Assembly: GCA_021372535.1 (NCBI GenBank)
Contig: JAJFUH010000037.1
Span: 1-43,631 of the forward strand
Source: a bacterium
Lineage (GTDB): Bacteria > Latescibacterota > Latescibacteria > Latescibacterales > Latescibacteraceae
DNA length: 43,631 nucleotides
Direction: 5' to 3'
Positions 15,986 to 24,469 of this stretch are shown here, piece after piece. The position numbers and the translations under genes are program-made. The notes below the pieces were generated by a model. It made no database searches. It saw only the letters and a list, made by a program, of their open reading frames with translations, and was not told where the DNA came from. Position 1 is the stretch's first letter, and the number at the start of each line of letters is the position of its first letter.

Positions 15986-16281
15986 TTAACGTCTCACAAA
16001 TGATAACAATTGAGACGGGATGTGATACGGGTAGACCGCCCCGGTATGTCCTTCATTATTTTCAGACCCGTTCTTCCGCATTCCGGGCGGGTGATAACAG
16101 CGGATTTCAGGCACAGAACATACTGGAGAATCGGTTTTGCACTTATGCCTTGTGCCTGATCTTAACCTTTTATGAGATTCCCTGTAACTCGGGCTTGCCT
16201 TGCAAAACCTCTTTTATTACATTGATTCGTACGGCAGGTATTCGGGGAGTGGAAAACGAATATATATGACCGGGTGAGGAG

Positions 16282-16356
16282 CTTCTGTCCTAATGCCGTC
16301 CCCGTGGAGAAATTACCGGACGGGGTGCAGGCTGCGTCCGGGTTAGGATAAAGAAG
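16282..16356 (+). promoter_or_regulatory. Structured 5' leader with alternative hairpins
   Basis: Outer arms TCCTAA (16288-16293) and TTAGGA (16343-16348), extended by CTTCT and AGAAG, enclose two competing hairpins. CCCCGT (16300-16305) can pair with ACGGGG (16320-16325), or CCGGACG (16316-16322) can pair with CGTCCGG (16335-16341). The two share ACG, so both cannot form fully. It ends 21 bases before a GTG start whose GGAG is at 16368-16371. No known riboswitch class recognised. Confidence 0.5.
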
Positions 16357-16376
16357 GGTATAAAAACGGAGAACAG

Positions 16377-16625
16377 GTGAAAACCAGAGAAGTATTCTAT
16401 TTAACCGTTCTGTTTGTATTCGGATTTTTCATGTCCGAATTTTTCGTCGATCATCTTGTATTGTTCAGCCCTCTCCAGCGTTTTATTGCTCGAGTGGGAA
16501 TTCAGCTTGTTTTTTACGGGCTGATATACGTGTGGTTTGATTCACGCGATATTTCCAGACGGATTAACAGAATAGAGCAGGAAATTTCCGAAGAACATCC
16601 CGGAGATGGAGAAAATCAGCAGTAA
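16377..16625 (+). CDS. Small two-helix membrane protein
   Basis: 82 residues starting at GTG with GGAG 5 bases upstream. Two hydrophobic helices (about 5-20 and 38-53) are followed by a charged cytoplasmic tail with a short predicted coil (SRRINRIEQEISEE). No family recognised. It is directly followed after 23 bases by a second membrane protein, so the two form an operon downstream of the structured leader at 16282-16356. The low complexity of function clues means only membrane location can be claimed. Confidence 0.65.
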   Translation: MKTREVFYLTVLFVFGFFMSEFFVDHLVLFSPLQRFIARVGIQLVFYGLIYVWFDSRDISRRINRIEQEISEEHPGDGENQQ

Positions 16626-16648
16626 AAATGAATGGAAGGTGTAAAGAA

Positions 16649-17158
16649 ATGGAAACAACGGAATCCCATCAGCAGGAAAATCTCCCCCGTGAAACATTCA
16701 GGGAGCGTTTGAGCGAAAGAATGGAAAGTGCGGTCAGGACAAGGATATTCGCCTATCTTTTTATGATCAGCCTTCTCGTATATGTCCTCCTGAGCGGCTA
16801 TGTGCTTACCTTTTCAGGGTCTCTTTTTCTCGAAGCTGTCTATAAAGGCTGGTGGCGGCCCGATGCCACGGAATTTGAGACAACTTCCCTGCTCCTGGGT
16901 TACCTGTTCGGCTTTCCCAGCCTTTTAGGTCTTATTGGAGGAATAACGGTTCTTTCCACCCGTGTTCAAAGAATGTTCAGGTTCAAGGTGCTTTTTTTCA
17001 TTCCCTCGGTAGTCTGGACCATTCTCCTCGTTCTGGACATCGTCCGCCGTCCCATGCAGGACTGGTACCACTGGCTCTATCTTATACCGGCCATGCTTCT
17101 CAGCATATTTGTCCTGTTCAGCGTGGTTAAAAAGGTGCGCCTTCCCTATCTGACCTGA
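16649..17158 (+). CDS. Four-helix membrane protein of unknown function
   Basis: 169 residues. A hydrophilic, glutamate-rich N-terminus (about 1-30) precedes four hydrophobic helices near 32-52, 78-99, 111-130 and 139-158, ending with the basic VVKKVRLPYLT. The start at 16649 is preferred because GGAAGG lies 8 bases upstream; an in-frame ATG at 16628 is possible. It follows the 82-residue membrane gene, with a perfect terminator about 100 bases beyond its stop, so the operon is just these two genes. Not recognised as a known transporter or enzyme. Confidence 0.65.
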   Translation: METTESHQQENLPRETFRERLSERMESAVRTRIFAYLFMISLLVYVLLSGYVLTFSGSLFLEAVYKGWWRPDATEFETTSLLLGYLFGFPSLLGLIGGITVLSTRVQRMFRFKVLFFIPSVVWTILLVLDIVRRPMQDWYHWLYLIPAMLLSIFVLFSVVKKVRLPYLT

Positions 17159-17259
17159 TATCATTTTCCGCGCTGTCTTCAGGATAAAGAAATGCCGGAG
17201 GAACAGCGGGAAAGAATGACTTCATTCCACACACAGCCTATTAGTCGGTCAAGTCGACA

Positions 17260-17297
17260 GCGCCGGGATGAGTTTTAACTCATTTCGGCGCGTTTTT
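17260..17297 (+). terminator. Rho-independent terminator of the small membrane operon
   Basis: GCGCCG and ATGAG pair with CTCAT and CGGCGC around a TTTTAA loop, with a GG/TT internal step, followed by GTTTTT. It lies about 100 bases after the stop at 17158. The remainder of the gene-free stretch 17159-17605 shows only AT-rich sequence. Confidence 0.85.
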
Positions 17298-17605
17298 GTA
17301 GTGGTGAGGAGACCGGCGGATAATGTGATCATTTGGAACGGATTTTGCAAATATTATTTATTGATTTTGAAAGCATCATATTACATTGTCTTCAGTAATG
17401 TAGTGTGAAATCAAAGACATGGATAAAATAATGTAATCATTCGTTTCAAAAAATATCGCAATTTATAGTGACAAATAGTCATAGTATTCCGGCGCTCTGT
17501 CATATGGACAGCAGGTTGTGTCAAATCGGTACTTTTCACTTCCCGCAGGAGAAGGGATAACGGTATCGATACTCTTTTCTCAATAACCATAAACAGGAGT
17601 ATGGC

Positions 17606-18064
17606 ATGATGATTCATTCTCACATATCAGAGGTGCACACACCCCGTGAAAAGAAAGCACATCAGCCTTCTTTGATGACAGAGGGAAAAGAAACCATTCT
17701 TGTTGTCGAGGATGAAAAAAGCATATCGACGCTCATTGAAAAATTTCTCAAACATCAGGGTTACACGGTTCTATTGGCGTATGATGGTAACAGCGGTATT
17801 GATATCTTTTCGAAAAACGCTCACATGATTGATCTTGTCGTGCTTGATTTGACTTTGCCGGGAATCTTGGGAAAGACGGTGTTTGAAAAGATGCTCGCGA
17901 TAAAACCGGATGTAGCCGTTATCGTTATGTCAGGGTACTATTCTGAAGAAATACGCTCCGGTATTCTTTCGCGGGCGAAAGAATTCGTTGCCAAGCCATT
18001 CTCCATGCTGACATTGGAAGCATATATCAGATCGGTACTTGATAAAGCGGAACAATCGGTATGA
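17606..18064 (+). CDS. Single-domain response regulator (receiver only)
   Basis: 152 residues. After a 27-residue polar extension the whole protein is one receiver domain: E35-D36-E37 acidic pocket, phospho-acceptor D81 in LVVLDLTLPG, S109 in VIVMSGYYSEE, and K130 in FVAKPFS. No output domain exists. Its sequence style (ETILVVEDE, LDLTLPG) is close to the receiver fused to the hybrid kinase at 40010-43186, so it may accept phosphate from such a kinase in a multistep relay. AGGAG lies 7 bases before the ATG. A GCCCTGAA-ttaa-TTTCAGGGC hairpin follows the stop at about 18078-18097. Confidence 0.88.
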   Translation: MMIHSHISEVHTPREKKAHQPSLMTEGKETILVVEDEKSISTLIEKFLKHQGYTVLLAYDGNSGIDIFSKNAHMIDLVVLDLTLPGILGKTVFEKMLAIKPDVAVIVMSGYYSEEIRSGILSRAKEFVAKPFSMLTLEAYIRSVLDKAEQSV

Positions 18065-18170
18065 TGGCGTTCGCGTCGCCCTGAATTAATTTCAGGGCCT
18101 CTTGCACACTTTATCAATTCGATGAACGTAGCTTTTTATACATCTATCCCGCATATGACGTATAGTGACA

Positions 18171-18209
18171 AAAAAAAGCCGCATCCCCGAAACACAGGAT
18201 ACGGCTTTC
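18171..18209 (-). terminator. Rho-independent terminator of the CsgG/barrel cluster
   Basis: On the minus strand AAAGCCGTATCC pairs with GGATGCGGCTTT around a 10-11 base loop, followed by a run of Ts. It lies about 50 bases beyond the stop of the outer-membrane barrel gene. Confidence 0.85.
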
Positions 18210-18258
18210 ATCATAAGCTCACTCCGTGACTTCCTTCACGGCGGCTCCGCAGCGGCGT

Positions 18259-19527
18259 TTAAAATCTCGACTTCGCTCCGATGACAATCTCGGTCGAGGT
18301 ATAGTCGGTGACAAACAGGACTTTTTTCACCCCGCAGTTGATCATGAACGCGCGGCTGATATAGAAATCCCCGTACACCCCGATATCGAGCATGAACGGT
18401 TCGTCGATATCCACATCATTGCCGTCATAATCCGCGCTCATTTTATAGATTCCGAAAATATCGCCGGTTACCGCGAACAGTTCGCCGATCGGAATACCGC
18501 CCATGACGCCGACATTGGCGATATGTTCGGTGTACTTGCCCAGCTTGGCATACTGGTACATGCCGCCCCACGACACCATGGATTTCCCGAACTTGTTGAT
18601 TCCGGACACCATTGCTCCGACTCCGAGGCCGTCATCATCGCTCATGTCATTGTCGAGCAGGAGATAGTCGAATGTCATGCCAAGGCTGACCGATGAGGTT
18701 TCGGTTTCCTTGACCGTCTGCTTCCCGAACAGGCTGATATTGCTGTTGTTGAAACTTTTGCCGTGCTTGAACGAGAGGTTGTTCACATAGGCGTTGACAC
18801 CATACGACCGTGTCTGTTTGTCATTCGTACGGGCGTACCCGAGGTTGATGGTGAGGTTGTTGCCTTCGCTCCCGTTGAGCTTGAAGAATTCGTACTCCAC
18901 CGCGGAAGAAGCCTCGTTCGGTTTTGTTATTCCTTTTGCCTCGCGCTCCTTTTCAACTTTTACGGGCTCGACCTTTTCAGTAAAAACGGAATTCTGAAAT
19001 GTCCGGTACGACTGAGTTGTTACCGGATTCTGCCAGCCGGGTGACCACGCGACATCTTCCCCGGAAGAACCGCCTTCTCCTGAATGGAGATTGACTGTGA
19101 CGTATCCGGTGCGCTTCACCGAATAATCGTTGTTATCATTGATTCTGAGGTAGAAACTTCCTTTTTCGGGGAACCAGATCGTTGTTCCGCTGCCGATACA
19201 GTATACCGTAGTATTCTGATAGGAGCTCGATGGCATGAACATGAGGCAGAGCGAGTATTTCGGATACCCCGGCAGGAAAAAATCGCTTGTGGCCGTTTCG
19301 CCTATGCCATCCGGGCCACATGTGATACCCTCACGGGGTGACCATGTACCGGATGCGGAAAAGGTAACCGCGTCGCCGGCTTCAACATAACGGAGTTCCG
19401 GGTTTACCATCTGAAAATCGGCATAGATTTGCAGCGTCGCCGTTGCATGGGCATCATGAACTCCGAAGCCCGCGGCGAAAAGACAGGTTGCGAGCAGAAT
19501 TAATACAGCCGGTATCTTACGACTCAT
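18259..19527 (-). CDS. Outer-membrane beta-barrel with N-terminal sugar-binding-like domain
   Basis: 422 residues. A signal peptide (1-30) is followed by a beta-sandwich-like domain (about 31-148: AGDAVTFSASGTW, GPDGIGE, FYLRINDNND, GYVTVNLH), reminiscent of the LecA/PA-IL galactose-binding fold. A low-complexity linker (about 150-205) then leads to an amphipathic beta-strand region to the C-terminal phenylalanine (VIGAKSRF), typical of an outer-membrane barrel end. GGAGG ends 5 bases before the ATG at 19527. It is the last gene of a minus-strand cluster with two CsgG-like genes and a downstream terminator. The sugar-binding reading is by pattern only. It could be a porin, an adhesin, or a partner of the CsgG-like proteins. 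Confidence 0.7.
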   Translation of the reverse strand: MSRKIPAVLILLATCLFAAGFGVHDAHATATLQIYADFQMVNPELRYVEAGDAVTFSASGTWSPREGITCGPDGIGETATSDFFLPGYPKYSLCLMFMPSSSYQNTTVYCIGSGTTIWFPEKGSFYLRINDNNDYSVKRTGYVTVNLHSGEGGSSGEDVAWSPGWQNPVTTQSYRTFQNSVFTEKVEPVKVEKEREAKGITKPNEASSAVEYEFFKLNGSEGNNLTINLGYARTNDKQTRSYGVNAYVNNLSFKHGKSFNNSNISLFGKQTVKETETSSVSLGMTFDYLLLDNDMSDDDGLGVGAMVSGINKFGKSMVSWGGMYQYAKLGKYTEHIANVGVMGGIPIGELFAVTGDIFGIYKMSADYDGNDVDIDEPFMLDIGVYGDFYISRAFMINCGVKKVLFVTDYTSTEIVIGAKSRF

Positions 19528-19596
19528 GCGCACCTCCGTGAATAGTGTGTTTGTTGTGGTGTTTGTTTTTTCACCGTTTTTTCTCAGAATTAACCG

Positions 19597-20253
19597 TTAC
19601 TGTATTTTTTTGAAATCTTTCATTATATCGGCGACAGCTTCTCCGATTGCCTTCTTGGTCGCTGTCCCGATCGCTGTTTCATCGAACAGGACGCTGTCGT
19701 CGCGGACCTCGAAGAATGCGCTGTTTGCGGCTGTCTCAGCTTTTCCGGTGCCGGACTTTTTAATTGTTTTTCCGTTGCCAGTGTTCCTGAGAATTATCTC
19801 GATACGTATAATCGTTTCCGCTGTTCTCGACTGCAGAACACCGACCGACATCTTTGTCAGGGGTCTTCCGAAATAATAAACCCTGCCGTAAGCTACGTAT
19901 TGCGCACCAAGGAGTTTTGCTTCCTCGGCATCTTTGGTGACATCGTATTTATTATCGCCGGCAGCCCACATGCCCTGAGAAACGGCGCGGAGTTTCTCAC
20001 GTATCTCGGGCTTTTCCTCGATGACAGAGAAAGCGCCGACATCGAAAAACGCCTGGGTTATCAGGCTCCGGAGCCCGAATCCGATACGTTCGTCTTTCCA
20101 GTGTTCATCCTTGAGTTCGTTCAGCGAACCGAGGACGAGGAGAGCATTGTTTTCCGCCGCCGTGCATTCCCTGTACACTGAGATTCCCGCTGCCGGCAGG
20201 AGGATCAGTAATAAGAGAGGCGGTAATAATAAATGTTTCAGAATGTTAATCAT
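19597..20253 (-). CDS. CsgG-like secreted protein (second of pair)
   Basis: 218 residues from the ATG at 20253, which has GGGAG 7 bases upstream. A long hydrophobic signal (about 6-24) precedes LLVLGSLNELKDEHW, GLRSLITQAFFDVGAFSVIEE, EEAKLLGAQYVAYGRVYYFG, IIRIEIILRNTGNGKTIKKSGTGKAE, DETAIGTATKKAIGEAVADI. This is the order of elements in CsgG/curli-assembly-like domains: a beta strand, a helix, then GA-x-YV-x-G-x-V. A cysteine near residue 30 does not form a good lipobox. It lies between another CsgG-like gene (205 bases upstream, with repeats between) and the outer-membrane barrel gene (70 bases downstream), and is probably co-transcribed with the latter. Confidence 0.75.
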   Translation of the reverse strand: MINILKHLLLPPLLLLILLPAAGISVYRECTAAENNALLVLGSLNELKDEHWKDERIGFGLRSLITQAFFDVGAFSVIEEKPEIREKLRAVSQGMWAAGDNKYDVTKDAEEAKLLGAQYVAYGRVYYFGRPLTKMSVGVLQSRTAETIIRIEIILRNTGNGKTIKKSGTGKAETAANSAFFEVRDDSVLFDETAIGTATKKAIGEAVADIMKDFKKIQ

Positions 20254-20322
20254 GGTTTCTCCCTGTTTATCAAAAAGAACTCCTCGCAGCATCTCCAGCA
20301 CTTATGCCGATTCATCCCTGAA

Positions 20323-20402
20323 TCCCCTCACTGACCTTTAGAGAGAGGGGACAAGAAAAGATAATGATAATCTTTCCCCTCTATTGCACGCAAAAGAGGG
20401 GA
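20323..20402. repeat. Paired CCCCTC/GAGGGG hairpins
   Basis: Two short inverted repeats: TCCCCTCAC...GAGAGGGGA (about 20324-20351) and TCCCCTC...GAGGGGA (about 20376-20402). They separate the two CsgG-like genes. No T run follows on either strand, so they look like dispersed palindromes rather than terminators. Confidence 0.5.
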
Positions 20403-20457
20403 GCCGGGGGGTGAGTTTAAGTATTTTATTCCCCGATGCCAGCATAGGGGCAGTTCA

Positions 20458-21141
20458 TCACTTCAGCCGGTTGATCAACGAGATAATTGCCTCGTTCACC
20501 GCATCCTGGCTCGCAAGACCTACCGTTGTCTGGTCGAACTCGAGGTTCACGCTTGCCCATATTCCGACACCGGAGGTTTTGGCTTCCCCGGTCGCCGAAG
20601 CGGGAATATACTGCCCGGTCGCGACATCGACCATGCGTATCTGGACGCCGATGACCGTGGTGTCCATCTGTTTTGCCGCGACACCGACTATCTGTTCGCT
20701 GTGACTGACCCCGAAGTCGAACACCTCCGCATAGACGAGGTATTGGGGTGCTTTCAGGCTTCCCTGCTCGATGGCGGTCTCCTCGGTCACAATGCCGGCC
20801 GATGAGAGCTGCCACTGATCGAGCATCTTCTGGAGTATCTCCTCTTTTTCCTCGATAAATTCAAACCTGTTTGTCTGCCATAACCCGTCTACTATGCGGT
20901 TGCACAATCCCCATCCGACCCGTTTATCCGCCAGCTCGGGATACTTGCTCGCGACATCGGCGGGTATGCCGAACCTGACGACCTGGATACGTTTTTTCGG
21001 GCCGCTGTACGGGGGAAAGGTGAATCCTTTCTGTTTCAGTGTTTTTCTCGCCTGTGTCTCCGGGCCCTTCTCTGTCGAAACCGAGGCGCAGCCGGATATC
21101 AGGACAACCGCGATAAGGAGTGTTACCAGTGGAGCTCTCAT
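20458..21141 (-). CDS. CsgG-like outer-membrane lipoprotein (first of pair)
   Basis: 227 residues from the ATG at 21141. Signal peptide with lipobox LISGC, lipidated cysteine at 18. The mature part carries KRIQVVRFGIPADVASKYPELADKR, a helix to NRFEFIEEKEEIL, APQYLVYAEVFDFGV, and VIGVQIRMVDVATGQYIPASATGEAK, ending with a helix DAVNEAIISLINRLK. This is the CsgG/LpoB-like arrangement; CsgG forms the curli secretion pore in the outer membrane. No curli subunits (CsgA/B) or CsgE/F are seen, so a curli role is not claimed. The upstream ORF extension to 21294 lacks a signal and is unlikely to be translated. GGGAG lies about 9 bases before the ATG. First gene of the minus-strand cluster. Confidence 0.78.
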   Translation of the reverse strand: MRAPLVTLLIAVVLISGCASVSTEKGPETQARKTLKQKGFTFPPYSGPKKRIQVVRFGIPADVASKYPELADKRVGWGLCNRIVDGLWQTNRFEFIEEKEEILQKMLDQWQLSSAGIVTEETAIEQGSLKAPQYLVYAEVFDFGVSHSEQIVGVAAKQMDTTVIGVQIRMVDVATGQYIPASATGEAKTSGVGIWASVNLEFDQTTVGLASQDAVNEAIISLINRLK

Positions 21142-21576
21142 TGTTTTTATTCTCCCGGTGGTTAGGGGTGACCGAGGATTGTGCTGAACCGGTAGTTCGC
21201 CCTCTGTTGTGGAGATATTGTCAATGAAATATTCAGGAATTGATGAACCGGCGTTTTTCATGTATCTCATTGCAGCCGGTGTGCTTCTTTCCATCAGGAA
21301 AGAAAGTCTGTTGATGAGATTGTGCTATTATAACTAAAAATCCTCTCATGTCAAGTCAATTCAGTGTTCTGTGGTGAAGGCAGTGGGTAGGGAAAAGCGC
21401 CATGTTGACGGTATAATCTGCCCGCATCACGGCCGGCTGAAAAGTCGTAACAGGGGGTAATTGCCAGCCCTGATAAAAAACCTGCAATTCCCATATCAAA
21501 TCTGAAAATACTTTTAAAATATGTCATAACATGTTATTGTTCTAAGGTAACGCTTTAACAGAAAGGAAAAACCAGA

Positions 21577-23148
21577 ATGAATACAAACATACCTAAGAAT
21601 ATATTTTTCACTGCTATTATCTTTTTTTCCCTTTCGATATCGGTGTACACCTGCTGTGCTGCCGATGGTTTTGTGCCCGGGGCTGTCTTCAGAGAATACC
21701 GGTGGCACGGTCCATGGGCCAATGCAAGCAACTGGCAGCGAGTCACCGATCCCGATGCCACACATTCCGGCGCACAGGAATTTCTGCCAAATCCGGTCAA
21801 CAAAGTTATCTTTGATGATCTCGATGGTGCTGTCAGGATTGAGGTCTGTATTGAGGTGCTCCAGTGCCATGCGGGCACTCATAATAAACGGATACGGTTG
21901 AACGGGAACGAATGGCTCCGTATTCCCGAGGCAAACGCGATTCCGGGTGGAAATCCTGAATGTTACCAGACACTTACCTATCCTGTTGTCGAAATTCCAC
22001 TCTCTCATGTCCTTGAGGGCCTGAACACCTTCGAGCTTACAGCCGGAAATCAGATATGCTATAGTTTCGGGTGGGGACAGTTCATCATTTATGGTGTTAC
22101 CTTTCGCGTTTTCTATGATGATTCGAAACCGCACACCTCGGGCGAGATAACGGAGCCGGTTCCGGGGGCGACAATCGGGGAGAATCCGGTGATCGCCGTT
22201 TCATCACCCCATTCTGAAGACATAGTATCGGTCGATTTCATCGGGTACTACGAAGATTTCAACTTCAAGGGGGATAATATCTGGTGTCAGTGGCAGTATT
22301 CGTTAAAAAACGGTATACTCAATCATCACCTCGGAACCGCACGTTCAGCCCCGTTCGGCATCACCTGGGATACCGCCTGGATTCCCGATCAGGATCAGCC
22401 AATGAAAATCATGGCACGAATCATCGATAAAAACGGCATGCATGCCATAACACCCGCGGTCCAGAACATCCGCTTTGTGCGGAATGGCAGATCGGTTGTC
22501 CTGTACAAGCCGTCGAATGTGCCCAAACAATGGGTGAGCAGGGCAGGAAGTTATAAATTCTGCAGGGTGACCGTAACAGAGGATTTACAGAAGGCTCTCG
22601 ATGCAAAAATGATACTGGTCAACTGGGCAGGAACCTATGCGGAAAAAATAGGCATCAACAACCAGAAGATCGTGAGTTCAATCGGATTGAGCTACGACCG
22701 CAGTTACGATGAAATTTCCGTTCCTCTCGAGAACATCCTGCAGGGGGATAATACACTTTTCACCTATTCGGCAACAGACGGTCACGGGATAGAAGTCAAC
22801 TGGCCGGGGATTGTATTGAAAATCCGTTATAGTGAACCGGTCGGCGTAGGGGAAAACGAGCCGTTCTTCGAGAATGGCCATGCTGCTGCATTCCGCCTGC
22901 TGGGAAATACTCCGAATCCATTCAATTCCACGACAGTCATATGGTATGAACTCGTATCGAGACAAAAAGTCAGCCTCACTGTCTATGATATCCAGGGGAA
23001 AAAAGTTGCTCTCTTTGTCGACAGCGTGCAGCCGAAAGGGATACATACCTCATTTATCGATGGGGGAAACCTGCCGACAGGTCTCTATTTTTACAGGCTT
23101 CGTGCTGACAATGGCGAGAAAACCGGAAAGATGATGCTGATAAAATAG
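21577..23148 (+). CDS. Secreted protein with T9SS type A sorting domain
   Basis: 523 residues. Signal peptide (about 1-28, ending CCAADG). The body (about 30-420) is beta-rich, with a repeated theme: two segments (IRIEVCIEVLQCHAGTHNKR with LSHVLEGLNTFELTAG, and VTVTEDLQKALDAKMILV with LENILQGDNTLFTYSA) look like related sandwich domains of glycan-binding type. The last 85 residues are a T9SS/Por sorting domain: FRLLGNTPNPFNSTT, SLTVYDIQGKKV, LPTGLYFYRLRADNGEKTGKMMLIK. Such domains send proteins through type IX secretion to the cell surface, and imply that the rest of the genome encodes that system. AAGGA lies 9 bases upstream. No enzymatic motif recognised. Confidence 0.8.
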   Translation: MNTNIPKNIFFTAIIFFSLSISVYTCCAADGFVPGAVFREYRWHGPWANASNWQRVTDPDATHSGAQEFLPNPVNKVIFDDLDGAVRIEVCIEVLQCHAGTHNKRIRLNGNEWLRIPEANAIPGGNPECYQTLTYPVVEIPLSHVLEGLNTFELTAGNQICYSFGWGQFIIYGVTFRVFYDDSKPHTSGEITEPVPGATIGENPVIAVSSPHSEDIVSVDFIGYYEDFNFKGDNIWCQWQYSLKNGILNHHLGTARSAPFGITWDTAWIPDQDQPMKIMARIIDKNGMHAITPAVQNIRFVRNGRSVVLYKPSNVPKQWVSRAGSYKFCRVTVTEDLQKALDAKMILVNWAGTYAEKIGINNQKIVSSIGLSYDRSYDEISVPLENILQGDNTLFTYSATDGHGIEVNWPGIVLKIRYSEPVGVGENEPFFENGHAAAFRLLGNTPNPFNSTTVIWYELVSRQKVSLTVYDIQGKKVALFVDSVQPKGIHTSFIDGGNLPTGLYFYRLRADNGEKTGKMMLIK

Positions 23149-23295
23149 TGCCAATTGTATTTAGCTTATCTGGTGACCCCCTGCAATCCATATCGTGGTG
23201 TTGAGTAACATTCTGATTATAAATAGAATGTTATCAAAATCTTCTGAAAATTCATATTCCAGTAAAAATGGACAGTGAACGAAAGAAGCTTTTCA

Positions 23296-23410
23296 CGGGC
23301 TCCAAATCATTGTTCGGAGATGGAGACTTTCCTTCTCGCTGCGTTGTAAAGCAACGAGTTGGCGCGCAAAGGAAAGTATTATATCAAAGGTGTTCTGAAA
23401 AAAATGGAGG
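23296..23410 (+). repeat. 110-bp structured direct repeat, copy 1
   Basis: Homologous to 24221-24335 in the same orientation, 925 bp apart, flanking the TatC fragment. Each copy can fold into a hairpin: outer arms ACTTTCC/GGAAAGT, inner arms CGTTG (loop TAAAG) CAACG. In copy 2 the inner arms are CATTG/CAATG, a compensating change. The rest of 23149-23637 shows no gene. Confidence 0.75.
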
Positions 23411-23637
23411 GTTACCAAAGGGGTTAATAACCATTGATATACATTGAACAAGAAGTTATATTTGATTTTCAGTATTTTATTGTAGTGCATTTTCTGTTCA
23501 TATTAATAACATGGATTTTTATGTGAAGTTCTTGTATTTGTAATGCTGTTATCATTGAGCTGTATGGTATAGAAGCAGATAATAATTTTATATATGCTTA
23601 CGGTTATCTGCACCATCGAATACCTCGGAGGCTGTCC

Positions 23638-23880
23638 ATGAATATGCTCATGTTGCTTCTTATTCCTGTGATCGCATTTATTCTCGTTAAAAAAGGGATT
23701 ATTAAATACACATGGATGACAAAATATCGTAAATATTCTATTGTTCTAATATTTATTGTGGCTGCAATCTTTACACCTCCTGATCCAGCAAGCCAGATTA
23801 TTATGGCGATCCCGCTCTTACTTCTGTATGAAGTAAGTATTCTCGTCGTACGGATATCGGGGAAGAAAACACTTCTATGA
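23638..23880 (+). pseudogene. tatC: TatC C-terminal fragment
   Basis: 80 residues matching only the last third of TatC: IPVIAFILVKKGIIKYTW, KYRKYSIVLIFIVAAIFTPPDPASQIIMAIPLLLLYEVSILVVR is the usual region of the fourth to sixth membrane helices, with the hallmark FTPPDP-SQ. Full TatC is about 240-260 residues, so the first two-thirds, which hold the signal-recognition site, are missing. It nevertheless begins with an ATG that has GGAGG 6 bases upstream, so it may still be made as a short membrane protein. It is bracketed by the direct repeats at 23296 and 24221. Most likely a relic left after transfer or rearrangement. I see no TatA or TatB here. Confidence 0.75.
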
Positions 23881-24117
23881 TTAAGGTATGATCTTTATAA
23901 GGAATAGAAATACATAATATATATTTGGTTATAGATATATTTTTCAAGATTGCATCCTCTTTTGAAATAAGCCTCTCAGTGTGCATAATCGGCGATCCCC
24001 CAAAATCCACCCTGAAATGTATTGTAATACATTGATTATAGAAAAAATAAAAATCATAAAAGCTGATGAATTTATAAACCCGTTGAAAAGCATCACGGTC
24101 ACAACCGGTATTCGGAT

Positions 24118-24152
24118 AAAGACAGGCACAAGGCACAAGGCACAAGGCAGAA
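24118..24152. repeat. GCCTTGT-type heptamer repeat (reverse orientation)
   Basis: AAGACAGGCACAAGGCACAAGGCACAAGGCAGAAG: the reverse complement of the motif seen at 2578-2640, with three clean ACAAGGC units. Same family as the runs near 16141 and 38622. It is the only other feature in 23881-24469 besides the 110-bp repeat. Confidence 0.55.
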
Positions 24153-24220
24153 GTGACTCCCCGGCTCACCTCCGTATACAATAGTAACTCTAAAGATTAA
24201 AGAGGGAACACAAAGATGAT

Positions 24221-24335
24221 TCCCGAATCATTATTCGGGGATGGATACTTTTCTTCTCGCTGCATTGCAATGAGTGGGTGCGCAAAGGCAAGTATCATAT
24301 CAAATGTGTTCTGAAAACAATGGGGGATCGTCAGC
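24221..24335 (+). repeat. 110-bp structured direct repeat, copy 2
   Basis: Second copy of the element at 23296-23410, with outer arms GATACTT/AAGTATC and inner arms CATTG/CAATG. The flanking TTCTCGCTGC and GCGCAAAGG words are conserved. Differences between the copies tend to keep the hairpins paired. Confidence 0.75.
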
Positions 24336-24469
24336 TCTGATAAAAGACTTGCCAGAACAGGCAGTTTATAGCTAATTTATAAAGTATGTGTGCCGTGGCG
24401 GTATCGCTGCGTTATTATGTAAACCATATGTCGACGGAGTCTGTTCTTTTGATAAATAAAAAGGAATAT

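Noticed and set aside
20444-20457. REP half-site TAGGGGCAGTTCAT
   Set aside because: Only one arm resembles the palindrome at 6161; too short to call a repeat copy.
23296-24335. CRISPR-like reading of the spaced direct repeats
   Set aside because: Only two copies, 925 bp apart, each 110 bp; no spacer array and no cas genes.
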